A stretch of 64,000 bases of DNA from Serratia fonticola (GCF_001006005.1 NZ_CP011254.1:5084001-5148000); one strand, 5' to 3'. Shown: positions 9,096 through 18,513, counted from the first letter of the stretch. Notes: a model not told the origin generated them from the letters alone. Numbers and translations are program-made.

Positions 9096-9581
9096 TCAGA
9101 ACTTCTTCAAAATATCTGCCAGTGCCTGCGGCTTGTCTTCCGGGATGGTCTGGAAGAACACCGTCACACCGCGTTGCTGTAGGTCTCGCAGGATCGCCAC
9201 ATCAGCCTCATCCAGCGTGATGTTCTGGAATACCGCTTTACGGTTCGGCCCTCCGCCTAGGCCACCTACCTGGATATTTTTGACGTCAAACCCGTCGACT
9301 ACCGCCTGTTGCACCGTAACCAGGTTCGGGAACAGAACCAATACGTTGCCCTCCCCTAGTTGATTCTCCCGCCAAGCCGCCGCAAAGCTCTGGTTGCCAT
9401 AGCAATCCACTTTCACATTCGGCGGAGCAGCCATCAGATAGATGCTTTTCATAAACGGATCGGCTTCCAGCTCATCACTCACTACCGCGATACGGTTAGC
9501 CTGCGACTGCCCAACCCACTTGGTAACGACCTGGCCGTGGATCAAACGGCTGTCAATGCGACATAAAACGATATTGGCCAT
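9096..9581 (-). CDS. dgaB: Mannose-family PTS component IIB (glucosaminate)
   Basis: A 161-aa cytoplasmic IIB protein of the mannose/sorbose superfamily. It passes phosphate from IIA to the incoming sugar acid. The phospho-acceptor histidine is His15 in RIDSRLIHGQVVTKW, the invariant IIB signature. AGGGGA precedes the ATG; the gap after dgaA is 5 nt. Confidence 0.92.
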   Translation of the reverse strand: MANIVLCRIDSRLIHGQVVTKWVGQSQANRIAVVSDELEADPFMKSIYLMAAPPNVKVDCYGNQSFAAAWRENQLGEGNVLVLFPNLVTVQQAVVDGFDVKNIQVGGLGGGPNRKAVFQNITLDEADVAILRDLQQRGVTVFFQTIPEDKPQALADILKKF

Positions 9582-9586
9582 AATGA

Positions 9587-10003
9587 TTATTCCCCTGATG
9601 TTATTGATTTGATTTGTTTAACTACGTCGAGGCAGCTGTTGCGCCCCAGTTCAACCAACTCATCGAGATGGTTGAGAAGATTGCCCTGTTCGCGTAAATC
9701 GATGGCGGCCAGCAGCAAGGTGGCGTTCAGGCCGGAAATCACGCCAATGGCGTAGTCGCGGCTCAAGCGTGCCGCCACGTTGGAGGTGGTGCCGCCGATA
9801 AAGTCGGTGAGGATCAATGAGCCCTCCGGCATGGTTTTCACCTGTTGTTCAACACGCTCATGGAACTCCGCCAGCGTGTCGACCGGCATCAGCGCGATAT
9901 CGAACACCCCGCTGGTTTCGCCAATCACCATGCGGACGCTTTCACGCAGTTGTTGGCCCCAGCCGCCGTGGGTCAGTAGTAAAATCTGTGGTAATGCAGC
10001 CAA
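9587..10003 (-). CDS. dgaA: Mannose-family PTS component IIA (glucosaminate)
   Basis: A 138-aa cytoplasmic IIA protein that takes phosphate from HPr on His12 (LLLTHGGWGQQL), with the family segment LTDFIGGTTSNVAARLS. It starts at TTG, supported by AGGAGG five nt upstream; no ATG fits the family N-terminus. It is the first gene of the operon, about 45 nt downstream of the expected start of a sigma-54 promoter. Confidence 0.9.
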   Translation of the reverse strand: MAALPQILLLTHGGWGQQLRESVRMVIGETSGVFDIALMPVDTLAEFHERVEQQVKTMPEGSLILTDFIGGTTSNVAARLSRDYAIGVISGLNATLLLAAIDLREQGNLLNHLDELVELGRNSCLDVVKQIKSITSGE

Positions 10004-10060
10004 AATGGCCTCCTGGCAATCTATTGAAAGTCATCGAAAATTTCCGTTCCCTAGAGATAT

Positions 10061-10077
10061 AGCAATGCCTGTGCCAA
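10061..10077 (-). promoter_or_regulatory. Sigma-54 promoter of dgaABCDEF
   Basis: On the minus strand the sequence reads TTGGCACAGGCATTGCT, a near-perfect match to the -24/-12 consensus (TGGCAC, 5 nt, TTGC). It sits about 60 nt upstream of dgaA and directly downstream of dgaR, whose product carries the GAFTGA loop needed to activate sigma-54 polymerase. The position and match make this one of the most secure regulatory sites in the window. Confidence 0.9.
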
Positions 10078-10110
10078 CTTTGTGGCACGCCGGGAGGAGG
10101 TCTGTGGAGA

Positions 10111-10129
10111 GCGGGCCTTCAAGGCCCGC
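10111..10129. repeat. Perfect 9-bp inverted repeat between dgaR and dgaA
   Basis: GCGGGCCTT (10111-10119), one base, then AAGGCCCGC (10121-10129). It lies just past the dgaR stop and 34 nt upstream of the sigma-54 promoter. It lacks a U-run on the minus strand. It may be a weak terminator for dgaR, an activator site for DgaR, or both. Confidence 0.6.
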
Positions 10130-10140
10130 CAGGGAGGGGT

Positions 10141-12951
10141 TTAGCGGTAGAGTAGCTCGTAGATATAAAAATATTCCGCATCGGACAGGCGGATAGAATA
10201 GGCACGTTCAATCGGCGAAAACGCGTCTTTGATGACAGAAAACGCCTGTTGGTCGATATCCTGCTGGGCATCCAGGGCAATCTGTAACGGTTTGTGGCTT
10301 AAAACGATACGCTCCACCATGCAACAGCAGTGGATCAGGAAGCGAAGTGTCACCTGCCTTGAGGGCTGCAGATCCAGCGTGCGGCAAATCTGATGCAACA
10401 CCGCTTGGATCTCTTGCAGGATACGTTGGGGATTGAGTACGGAAATATGGTTGATGATGCTCTCCAGCGTCAGCGCGCTGATAAAGCGCATTGAACAGCG
10501 CTCCACCTGCAACTGCCGTTCTGCGCTGCCAAGGTCCGGGTTCAACAGGCTGAGCACCAGTTCCGGCCCCTGTTCGGAGAACAGCTCTTCCAACGCGATA
10601 AACGGAATATCCGGCAAGCCAGGCTGGAAGGTGCCCACGATCCCCACCAGCCGCTCGTTACCGCCTATCGCCTGACGCAACCGCTCCAGGCTGCGCACTT
10701 CGTTGTAATCCACCAATACCATACGGGTGTCTTCCGCCATCAGCTCACCGAAGCTTTCCTCCAGCACTTTCTTGATCTTCACCGCCGTGCCCATCCCGGT
10801 GATACAGGAGATTGCCAACACCTTGCCGGTCTCATCTTCACGCTGGTCGTAAAGCTGATGGGCTATCCCTTTGCTGGCCATCAGTTGCATCAAGGGGGCG
10901 AAATCACTGGTTTCATAGGTCAAATCCAGCCCAATCTCCAGCAACGCCCCCATGGTGATGTTCTGGATCAGCAGCACATCGATGTGGAACAGTTTGCTGA
11001 CGGTGCTGGCAAAGTGCACCAACGAGCCGATATCCACAATCAGGATCAAGCGCTGATAGCGCTTTTCCCGCAGTGTGGCGATCAGTAATTCCAATGTGTC
11101 ATGCACCGACTGCTCAAACGGCATATCGATGGCGGTAAACAGCTCACATTCCAGCACACGATTGACATAGTGCGCCATGCTGCTGGCCGTGGTGGTGCCA
11201 TGGCCGATCAACATGGCACCGCAGTCAGGATTAACCTCCTTGCGCTGGCGGAAGCTACGGCACTCCTTCAAAAACAGACACAGGTAGACGATTTCCGTCG
11301 ATGGGCATTGGATGTGGAAGATTTCATTGATTTTGCGGCATAGCTGGTTGGCGTTATCGTACTCATCCTTACAGTAATCCAGGATCAGGCTGGAGGAGTA
11401 CAGGTTAGGGATCAGCCCTTTCTGCACGTAGGAAAGCAGCGCCAGTAGGTGTTTACGCAGATGGCCTGCCATATTCTGCGGCAGCGGGAATCCCAACACC
11501 TGTTCGATACAGCCGATCAACAGGGTGATGCGTTGCTCAACCTGGCCGCCATAATAGCGTTCCTCACTTTCCCCACCGTTGCGGCTGTACAGCCCATATT
11601 CAAAAATGGTGCGTAGCTTGTTCTTCAGGATCGACAGGGTTTCCTGCGGCGGCACGTTGCTGTTGCGCAGGTTGACGTATTCGCGCGTCAGATAGGTATA
11701 AAACAGATCGCTGTCCTGCTCGCTGCTTAAGGCGCTCAGATGCTGCTTGAGTTGCTCCAGCGGCTGTGAACTGATGTCCAGATACTCCTGCTGACCAAAT
11801 AGCGCATCCACCAGCAGGCGGCTGCTTGCGCTGGCAGAGTGCGGGACATCCATCAGCCGCTTATCCAGCAACAGCCTTGGGCTACTGTGTCCCATCCCGC
11901 TGGCCCAAGCCTGGGCACAGAGGAATTGGATATCGCTTTTGAGTTGGCCGATGTTGCCGCTCAGCGGTTTCTCCAACAGATAGAGCAGTAATCCCTTATC
12001 CAGGCGGATAATACGGCCAATTTTGCGGCTCTCGAGCTGTAAGAAACCGGTAATGATTTCTACCTGTTCCTCCAGCGATCGTTCCCGCAGTGCCGGTATG
12101 GCAATCGACACCTGAATACGTCGCAGGAAAGTGCGTAGCAGCGTTGAGTCTGGGCTTTCGGTGGTGGCGCAAATCAGCCGTACGCTGATGGGTCGGGCTT
12201 TATCGCTTGAACCCAGTGGCCGATATTCACCTTTATCGAGGATCGAAAACAGTTTCTCCTGCCCTTCGTAGGGCAAGCGGTGAACTTCATCGAGCAACAG
12301 AAAGCCGCCGTCCGCCTGTTCGATCAGACCACGTTTGCTTTCAATCGCACCGGTAAACGCGCCCTGTTTGTGACCAAACAGATGGGATGAAAGCAGCTCC
12401 GGGTTATGGGCATACTCGGCGCAGTTGAAATACACTAACGGGATTTGGCGCTGTGGCTGTTGCACCGTGGCGAATTGGTGCATCACCTCGGCAAAGAAGG
12501 TTTTCCCCACCCCGGAAGGCCCGGTAAGCAACACATGCAATCCACCGGGATAAAGCACCGCCGCCTTGCCCTTCTCTACTGACAACCGCAGACTGCGGTC
12601 ATAACCAATTACCGTATGAAAAGGGTCATCACTGGCTGGCTGCGGCAAGGATTTGGCGGGTAATAGATCCAGCAAATCTTTGGCTTCCAGCCTGTCATCT
12701 GGCAGCGACTGCTCAATCAACTGCTCGCAGACTGCCCGGTGCAAAAACAGCACGGGACGGGATTTAATCTTGATGACCAACCGCTCACCGTGCAGCTCGT
12801 TGAGATCTTTACTGACGGAGTTACGTGCCAATCCCAGGTTGAAAGCGATGGTTTCCGCGGCGAAACCGCCAGCGCTTTGTTCAAGCGTTTCCCGGCTAAG
12901 CGTAAGGGTAAGACGTTCCAGCTCCTGGCGAACTGCATCTTTACGTTTCAT
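10141..12951 (-). CDS. dgaR: LevR-type sigma-54-dependent PTS-regulated activator DgaR
   Basis: A 936-aa transcriptional activator. Order of domains: N-terminal HTH (about 1-70), AAA+ sigma-54 interaction domain with Walker A GPSGVGKT at 144-151, GAFTGA at 197-202 and LLLDEVHR, then a first PRD-like region. A mannose-type IIA-like domain (AMLIGHGTTTASSM) and a C-terminal PRD follow. This is the LevR layout, in which PTS phosphorylation of histidines controls activity. It lies upstream of and on the same strand as dgaA, as in Salmonella. It should switch on the sigma-54 promoter when glucosaminate is transported. Confidence 0.9.
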   Translation of the reverse strand: MKRKDAVRQELERLTLTLSRETLEQSAGGFAAETIAFNLGLARNSVSKDLNELHGERLVIKIKSRPVLFLHRAVCEQLIEQSLPDDRLEAKDLLDLLPAKSLPQPASDDPFHTVIGYDRSLRLSVEKGKAAVLYPGGLHVLLTGPSGVGKTFFAEVMHQFATVQQPQRQIPLVYFNCAEYAHNPELLSSHLFGHKQGAFTGAIESKRGLIEQADGGFLLLDEVHRLPYEGQEKLFSILDKGEYRPLGSSDKARPISVRLICATTESPDSTLLRTFLRRIQVSIAIPALRERSLEEQVEIITGFLQLESRKIGRIIRLDKGLLLYLLEKPLSGNIGQLKSDIQFLCAQAWASGMGHSSPRLLLDKRLMDVPHSASASSRLLVDALFGQQEYLDISSQPLEQLKQHLSALSSEQDSDLFYTYLTREYVNLRNSNVPPQETLSILKNKLRTIFEYGLYSRNGGESEERYYGGQVEQRITLLIGCIEQVLGFPLPQNMAGHLRKHLLALLSYVQKGLIPNLYSSSLILDYCKDEYDNANQLCRKINEIFHIQCPSTEIVYLCLFLKECRSFRQRKEVNPDCGAMLIGHGTTTASSMAHYVNRVLECELFTAIDMPFEQSVHDTLELLIATLREKRYQRLILIVDIGSLVHFASTVSKLFHIDVLLIQNITMGALLEIGLDLTYETSDFAPLMQLMASKGIAHQLYDQREDETGKVLAISCITGMGTAVKIKKVLEESFGELMAEDTRMVLVDYNEVRSLERLRQAIGGNERLVGIVGTFQPGLPDIPFIALEELFSEQGPELVLSLLNPDLGSAERQLQVERCSMRFISALTLESIINHISVLNPQRILQEIQAVLHQICRTLDLQPSRQVTLRFLIHCCCMVERIVLSHKPLQIALDAQQDIDQQAFSVIKDAFSPIERAYSIRLSDAEYFYIYELLYR

Positions 12952-13092
12952 TTTAACCTGTTGTTATTATTGATTATAAAGAAGAAAAAGAGGGTGATTG
13001 GCAAGCGGGCAACCAATCTAAACAAAAGTCATCCTAATACAGGGTTAGGGAAAACAACCACCGCAAAATGTGAAGCTGTGGTATTTACAGGC

Positions 13093-13123
13093 AAAAAAAA
13101 TGCCAATCACAGAGGATTGGCAT
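13093..13123 (-). terminator. Rho-independent terminator after eda
   Basis: Stem ATGCCAATC (13100-13108) and GATTGGCAT (13115-13123) with a 6-nt loop is followed on the minus strand by eight U. It ends eda transcription 20 nt past the stop. Confidence 0.9.
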
Positions 13124-13143
13124 CAGCAGGAGCGAACGCGGGT

Positions 13144-13785
13144 TTAGGCGGTAGCACCCTTGACGGCTTCACGCGCCAATTCGGTGATACGAGCATAGTC
13201 GCCGCTTTCCAACGCATCCGCAGGCACTAACCAGGAACCGCCGATGCACAGCACGCTTTTCAGTGCCAGATAGTCACGGTAGTTGTTCGGCGTGATGCCA
13301 CCGGTTGGGCAGAAGCGCACCTGTGAGAACGGCCCAGCAATGGCTTGCAGCGCCTTGACGCCGCCGTTGGCTTCCGCAGGGAAGAATTTAAACTCGCGCA
13401 GGCCATAATCCATCCCCAACATCAGCTCGGAAACGGTGCTGATACCCGGGATCAACGGAATGCTGCCTGCGGTGGCGGCTTTCAGCAAATCGGCGGTCAG
13501 GCCAGGGCTGATGGCAAACTGAGCGCCAGCCTCGGTCACTTCCTGCAGCTGTTGTGGATTGATCACCGTGCCAGCACCAATGATGGCATCAGGAACTTCT
13601 TTGGCGATCGCACGAATCGCGTCCATCGCACAGGCGGTACGCAGCGTCACTTCCAGCACGCGCACGCCACCCGCAACCAGTGCTTTCGCCAACGGCACGG
13701 CGTGTTCCAGTTTGTTAATCACAATCACCGGAACTACGGGGCCTGCCGTCAGGATCTGCTCTGCACTGGTTTTCCAGTTTTTCAT
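13144..13785 (-). CDS. eda: KHG/KDPG aldolase Eda
   Basis: A 213-aa class I aldolase that splits 2-keto-3-deoxy-6-phosphogluconate into pyruvate and glyceraldehyde-3-phosphate, the last step of the Entner-Doudoroff path. Seen: Glu45 in VLEVTLRT, the Schiff-base Lys133 in [13 protein letters not shown], and the phosphate loop [13 protein letters not shown]. Nearly identical in plan to E. coli Eda. Start MKNWKTSAE has GGAG nine nt upstream; three in-frame ATGs occur close together. Unlike E. coli there is no edd upstream, so 6-phosphogluconate dehydratase is not encoded here. Confidence 0.96.
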   Translation of the reverse strand: MKNWKTSAEQILTAGPVVPVIVINKLEHAVPLAKALVAGGVRVLEVTLRTACAMDAIRAIAKEVPDAIIGAGTVINPQQLQEVTEAGAQFAISPGLTADLLKAATAGSIPLIPGISTVSELMLGMDYGLREFKFFPAEANGGVKALQAIAGPFSQVRFCPTGGITPNNYRDYLALKSVLCIGGSWLVPADALESGDYARITELAREAVKGATA

Positions 13786-13931
13786 CGTCATTCTCTCCAT
13801 TACTTTCGGTTGGTGTATGGCACGCCCCTGCCACAGGGCTCCGCATCGCTGCAGATTCCGATCGCACCGCTAAAAGCCAGCAGACAGGCTGACGCCGGTC
13901 ACCTAGGCTAATTCTGTTGACTGGTTACCAG

Positions 13932-13966
13932 CCCCTCACCCAGCCCTCTCTCAAAGGGAGAGGGAG
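13932..13966. repeat. REP-like palindrome, copy A
   Basis: CCCCTCACCC precedes a small hairpin CCCTCTC...GGGAGAGGG. The reverse complement of this unit matches copy B at 14069-14104 with few differences. The head motif (GGTGAGGG on the other strand) resembles REP elements of Enterobacterales. Confidence 0.65.
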
Positions 13967-14068
13967 CTAAACGGTGATCTCAATAAGCCTCTACCGCTCC
14001 GATGATAAATCGGTCTCAATCGACCTCTGGCCCCAGAAAAACACCAGGGTAGCGGCGAACTCGATCGG

Positions 14069-14104
14069 TTCCCTCTCCTTTTAGGAGAGGGTTAGGGTGA
14101 GGGA
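14069..14104. repeat. REP-like palindrome, copy B (inverted)
   Basis: CCCTCTCC...GGAGAGGG hairpin followed by TTAGGGTGAGGG, inverted relative to copy A about 100 nt away. Two REP units in opposite orientation form a REP doublet or REPIN-like structure. It lies 15 nt beyond the zwf stop. Confidence 0.65.
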
Positions 14105-14119
14105 ACAGGTTAATACTGC

Positions 14120-15595
14120 TTATTCGAATTCGTTCCACGAACGGCCATCGCGTGTGATCATCGCGACGGAAGCCACCGGCCCCCAAGTCCCAGACTGGTA
14201 AGGCTTAGGTGCTTCGTTGTCCGCTTTCCAGGCATCCATGATTGAGTCAACCCACTTCCAGGCTTCCTCAACTTCGTCACGGCGCACGAACAACGCCTGG
14301 ATGCCACGCATGGTTTCCAGCAGCAGGCGCTCATAGGCGTCGGCCACGTGCTCCTGATTGAAGGTTTCCGAGAAGCTCAGGTCCAGCTTGGTGGTTTGCA
14401 AACGATGCTTGTGATCCAGACCCGGCACCTTGTTCAGTACCTGGATTTCGATCCCTTCGTCCGGCTGCAGGCGAATGGTCAGTTTGTTCTGCGGCAGCTG
14501 TTGATAGGAGTCACGGAACAGGTTCAGCGGTGGGTTTTTAAAGTACACCACCACTTCTGAACATTTGGTCGGCAAACGCTTACCGGTGCGCAGATAGAAC
14601 GGCACCCCGGCCCATTGCCAGTTGTCGATATCGACGCGGATGGACACAAAAGTCTCGGTGTTGCTGCTCTTGTTTGCCCCTTCCTCTTCCAGGTAGCCCG
14701 GCACTTTTTTACCCTGCACGAAGCCTGCGGTGTACTGGCCGCGCACGGTGGTTTCCCGGACATTGGTCTGATCGATACGGCGCAGCGAGCGCAGCACTTT
14801 CACTTTCTCATCACGGATACGGTCAGTGGTCAAATCCGCCGGAGGTGACATGGCGATCATGGTCAGGATCTGCAACAGGTGGTTCTGGATCATGTCGCGC
14901 ATCTGCCCGGCCTGATCGAAGTAACCCCAACGCCCTTCAATACCCACTTCTTCCGCCACGGTGATCTGCACGTGATCGATGGTGCGGTTATCCCAGTTGG
15001 AAGCAAACAGGGAGTTGGCAAAGCGCAGTGCCAGCAGGTTCAGTACCGTCTCTTTGCCCAGATAGTGGTCGATGCGGTAAACCTGGGATTCGTTAAAGTA
15101 CTCAGCAACCTGATCGTTGATCACCCGTGAGGATGCCAGGTCAGTACCAAGTGGCTTTTCCATCACCACGCGCGCCGGATCTTTATTCAGCTTGGCCTCG
15201 CCCAGACCCTTGCAGATGGCGCCAAAGGTGCTTGGCGGCATGGCGAAATAGTTGATGGTGGTACGATGTTTCTGGTCCAGCATCTTGCCTAACTCGGCGA
15301 AGTGCTTGCTGTCGTTGACGTCCAGATTGCAGAAGTCCAGGCGTGCGCTCAGCGTGGCCCAAAGCTCATCGTCCAGCTTTTCTTTCATAAAGGTGCCCAA
15401 GGCTTCCTTGACCACCTTGGTATAAGCTTCTTTATCCCACTCGGCACGGCCTACCCCGATGATACGGGTATCCGGGTGGATGTGACCGGCTTTCTCTAAC
15501 TGGTACAGGGAAGGCAGCAGTTTACGACGCGCCAGATCGCCTTTTGCGCCGAAAATAACCAGGTCACAGGCCTGGGCTGTAGAGGTTACCGCCAT
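14120..15595 (-). CDS. zwf: Glucose-6-phosphate 1-dehydrogenase
   Basis: A 491-aa NADP-linked dehydrogenase, first step of the oxidative pentose-phosphate path. Seen: the nucleotide-binding FGAKGDLA near the N-terminus (Gly16 on), EKPLG at 146-150, and the substrate/catalytic RIDHYLGKE at 174-182. I start it at the second ATG (MAVTSTAQ): GAGGAG is six nt upstream of it but abuts the first ATG. Divergent from hexR, with a HexR-type palindrome between its start and promoter. Confidence 0.96.
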   Translation of the reverse strand: MAVTSTAQACDLVIFGAKGDLARRKLLPSLYQLEKAGHIHPDTRIIGVGRAEWDKEAYTKVVKEALGTFMKEKLDDELWATLSARLDFCNLDVNDSKHFAELGKMLDQKHRTTINYFAMPPSTFGAICKGLGEAKLNKDPARVVMEKPLGTDLASSRVINDQVAEYFNESQVYRIDHYLGKETVLNLLALRFANSLFASNWDNRTIDHVQITVAEEVGIEGRWGYFDQAGQMRDMIQNHLLQILTMIAMSPPADLTTDRIRDEKVKVLRSLRRIDQTNVRETTVRGQYTAGFVQGKKVPGYLEEEGANKSSNTETFVSIRVDIDNWQWAGVPFYLRTGKRLPTKCSEVVVYFKNPPLNLFRDSYQQLPQNKLTIRLQPDEGIEIQVLNKVPGLDHKHRLQTTKLDLSFSETFNQEHVADAYERLLLETMRGIQALFVRRDEVEEAWKWVDSIMDAWKADNEAPKPYQSGTWGPVASVAMITRDGRSWNEFE

Positions 15596-15969
15596 GTTCA
15601 TCTCCTCGATGCAGGATATTTGTAATTTTCTTACATTACTAATGTACTCTCTTTCGCTACAGCCAGTAAACCCGGATCAAAAGCAGAAAAAAAGCCCCAG
15701 AAACTACAGCGTTATCCCTGGCGCGGCGCTAACGCTGCTGGCAACGGGGGAAACTGTAATTTTCTGTCTTTTTTGACACTCTTTTACCATTATGAAAGTT
15801 AGACACAGGTCATGTTCTGGTGAAAAAAGCCAGCTTATCCCTTGTCGACACTGCCAACGCTTACCAGCACGTAGTATATTTTCATTAAACCGGATTGATT
15901 TCTCCTTTGATTGAAATCGACATACCCTATGGATCGCCAGTGACAGCCGGTGTCCGGCAGGTATAAACC
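15596..15969. other. Divergent zwf-hexR control region
   Basis: This 374-nt region must hold the promoters for zwf (minus) and hexR (plus). It contains a good HexR-type palindrome near zwf and a weaker second half-match (TGTAATTTTCTGTCT) at 15755-15769. No gene was seen in it. Confidence 0.65.
15621..15635. promoter_or_regulatory. Candidate HexR operator before zwf
   Basis: TGTAATTTTCTTACA matches the HexR consensus TGTAAT-N4-TTACA of gamma-proteobacteria as I recall it. It lies 26 nt upstream of the zwf start, with hexR itself divergent. HexR is released by 2-keto-3-deoxy-6-phosphogluconate, so this would link zwf to Entner-Doudoroff flux. Confidence 0.65.
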
Positions 15970-16854
15970 ATGAGTGACTCTCGTTATATGAATACGCTGG
16001 AAAAAATCCAGAGCCATCTGGAGCTCCTGAGCAAATCGGAAAGGAAAGTCGCCGAGGTGATCCTGGCCTCCCCACAAACCGCTATTCACTCCAGCATCGC
16101 CCGGCTGGCCAAACTGGCCGATGTCAGTGAGCCGACCGTTAACCGCTTTTGCCGCCGCCTGGAAACCAAAGGGTTCCCCGACTTCAAACTGCATCTGGCA
16201 CAAAGCCTGGCCAACGGTACACCCTATGTAAACCGCAATGTCGAAGAAAACGACACCGTTGCCGCTTACACCAGTAAGATCTTTGAGTCGGTGATGGCCA
16301 ACCTGGATACAGTAAAGGCAAATCTCGACATTACCGCAATCAATCGTGCGGTTGATCTGCTTACCCAGGCAAAAAAAATCTCGTTCTTCGGGCTCGGGGC
16401 CTCTGCCGCCGTAGCGCACGATGCCATGAACAAATTTTTCCGCTTCAATATTCCTGTGGTCTATTTTGACGATATCGTCATGCAACGCATGAGCTGCATG
16501 AATTCTGTCGAGGGGGATGTCGTAGTGCTGATCTCCCATACCGGGCGCACCAAGAATCTGGTCGAGATGGCGCATCTGGCACGAGAGAATGACGCCACGG
16601 TCATCGCCATCACCTCGAAAGATACACCACTGGCCCAGGCTGCGACCCTCCCCCTACTGCTGGACGTGCCGGAAGATACCGATGTTTACATGCCCATGGT
16701 GTCCCGAATTGCACAGTTAACCCTGATTGACGTACTGGCTACCGGATTTACCTTGCGTCGAGGGGCTAAATTCAGAGATAACTTGAAGCGGGTCAAGGAA
16801 GCGTTGAAAGAATCGCGCTTTGATAAAGGGATCGTCCCCAATAGTTTCGACTGA
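15970..16854 (+). CDS. hexR: RpiR-family regulator HexR
   Basis: A 294-aa repressor of central carbon genes, with an N-terminal RpiR-type HTH (LSKSERKVAEVILASP...SEPTVNRFCRRL) and a C-terminal SIS sugar-phosphate domain (ISFFGLGASAAVAHDA, VVVLISHTGRTKNLVE). E. coli HexR starts at the residue equivalent to Met7 (MNTLEK). Here the first ATG has AGG nine nt upstream whereas the inner ATG has no ribosome site, so the start is slightly uncertain. Divergent from zwf. Confidence 0.95.
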   Translation: MSDSRYMNTLEKIQSHLELLSKSERKVAEVILASPQTAIHSSIARLAKLADVSEPTVNRFCRRLETKGFPDFKLHLAQSLANGTPYVNRNVEENDTVAAYTSKIFESVMANLDTVKANLDITAINRAVDLLTQAKKISFFGLGASAAVAHDAMNKFFRFNIPVVYFDDIVMQRMSCMNSVEGDVVVLISHTGRTKNLVEMAHLARENDATVIAITSKDTPLAQAATLPLLLDVPEDTDVYMPMVSRIAQLTLIDVLATGFTLRRGAKFRDNLKRVKEALKESRFDKGIVPNSFD

Positions 16855-17043
16855 AAACGGATTTAAAAACCGCCGGTCAGATCACAAGTGACCCACGGGA
16901 TTATAGTTGTACCCTGATAGCTCGTTCATACAGATAACCCAGATGAAAATTGGGTAGGCGAAAAGCGTCGGCCCCCTCATCCGGTTTCGTTATCTGACGT
17001 TCAGCAACACCAATACTTGCGTCACAAGTCAACGGAGTAATAC

Positions 17044-18486
17044 ATGACCAGACGGCTCAGAAGAACCAAAATCGTTACCACACTGGGTCCGGCTACCGAC
17101 CGCGACAATAATCTGGAAAAGATTATTGCTGCTGGTGCGAACGTAGTTCGGCTTAACTTTTCCCACGGCAATGCAGAAGACCATCAGGCACGGGCAGATA
17201 AAGTGCGTGAGATTGCGGCCAAGCTGGGGCGTCATGTCGCTATCCTGGGCGATCTTCAAGGGCCAAAAATCCGCGTTTCCACCTTTAAGGAAGGCAAGAT
17301 TTTCCTTAACATCGGCGATAAATTCCTGCTGGATGCCAACCTGACCAAGGGTGAAGGCGATAAAGAAAAAGTCGGTATCGACTATAAAGGCCTGCCTGCT
17401 GACGTGGTTCCTGGCGATGTACTGCTGCTGGACGATGGCCGCGTACAGCTGAAAGTGCTGGAAGTTCAGGGCATGAAAGTGTTCACCGAAGTCACCGTAG
17501 GTGGCCCGCTGTCGAACAATAAAGGCATCAACAAACTGGGCGGTGGCCTCTCTGCCGAAGCCCTGACCGAGAAAGACAAAGCCGATATCCTGATCGCCGC
17601 CAAAATTGGCGTCGACTACCTGGCCGTCTCCTTCCCGCGAACCGGCGAAGACCTGAACTATGCTCGCCGCTTGGCACGTGACGCAGGCTGCAACGCCAAA
17701 ATCGTATCAAAAGTAGAACGTGCCGAAGCCGTATGCAGCGACGAAGCGATGGATGACATCATCCTGGCCTCCGACGTGGTCATGGTTGCCCGTGGCGATC
17801 TGGGCGTCGAAATCGGCGATCCGGAGCTGGTGGGCATCCAGAAGAAACTGATCCGTCGCGCCCGTACGCTGAACCGTGCGGTGATCACCGCCACGCAGAT
17901 GATGGAATCGATGATCACCAACCCAATGCCGACTCGCGCCGAAGTGATGGACGTGGCGAACGCCGTGCTGGATGGTACCGATGCGGTCATGCTGTCTGCC
18001 GAAACCGCTGCGGGCCAGTACCCTGCCGAAACGGTAGCCGCCATGGCGCGTGTTTGCCTGGGCGCAGAGAAAATCCCAAGCATCAACGTGTCCAAGCACC
18101 GTCTGGACGTGCAGTTCGACAATATCGAAGAAGCCATCGCCATGTCGACCATGTATGCCGCTAACCACCTTAAAGGGGTTACCGCCATCATCGCCATGAC
18201 CGAATCTGGCCGCACCGCGCTAATGATGTCACGTATCAGCTCCGGTTTGCCGATCTTCGCTATGTCACGCCATGAACACACGCTGAACCTGACAGCGCTG
18301 TATCGTGGTGTCACCCCGGTCTACTTCGGTAGCCACAGTGATGGCGTAGTCGCCGCTAATGATGCAATAGCCCGTCTACGTGATAAAGGCTATCTGGTGT
18401 CTGGCGATCTGGTGCTGGTTACCCAAGGTGACGTTATGGGCACCGTGGGCACTACCAATACCAACCGTATCCTGCGTGTAGACTGA
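17044..18486 (+). CDS. pykA: Pyruvate kinase II
   Basis: A 480-aa glycolytic enzyme, exactly the length of E. coli PykA, converting phosphoenolpyruvate and ADP to pyruvate and ATP. Seen: [26 protein letters not shown], the metal-binding [12 protein letters not shown] and the TATQMMESM loop. CGGAG sits 7 nt before the ATG. It follows hexR on the same strand after 189 nt and ends at its own terminator. In E. coli lpxM comes next; here an accessory block intervenes. Confidence 0.97.
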   Translation: MTRRLRRTKIVTTLGPATDRDNNLEKIIAAGANVVRLNFSHGNAEDHQARADKVREIAAKLGRHVAILGDLQGPKIRVSTFKEGKIFLNIGDKFLLDANLTKGEGDKEKVGIDYKGLPADVVPGDVLLLDDGRVQLKVLEVQGMKVFTEVTVGGPLSNNKGINKLGGGLSAEALTEKDKADILIAAKIGVDYLAVSFPRTGEDLNYARRLARDAGCNAKIVSKVERAEAVCSDEAMDDIILASDVVMVARGDLGVEIGDPELVGIQKKLIRRARTLNRAVITATQMMESMITNPMPTRAEVMDVANAVLDGTDAVMLSAETAAGQYPAETVAAMARVCLGAEKIPSINVSKHRLDVQFDNIEEAIAMSTMYAANHLKGVTAIIAMTESGRTALMMSRISSGLPIFAMSRHEHTLNLTALYRGVTPVYFGSHSDGVVAANDAIARLRDKGYLVSGDLVLVTQGDVMGTVGTTNTNRILRVD

Positions 18487-18513
18487 TTTAGTCATTTCGA
18501 CACGCTGTTATAG

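Larger units (their letters stand above)
13786..14119. other. eda-zwf intergenic region with a REP-like pair
   Basis: The 334-nt gap holds no gene. Its main content is two REP-like palindromes in opposite orientation (13932-13966 and 14069-14104). In E. coli edd occupies the eda-zwf interval; here nothing resembling edd remains. Confidence 0.7.

Noticed and set aside
15835..16575. 246-codon minus-strand frame over hexR
   Set aside because: Antisense to hexR, which is firmly identified.
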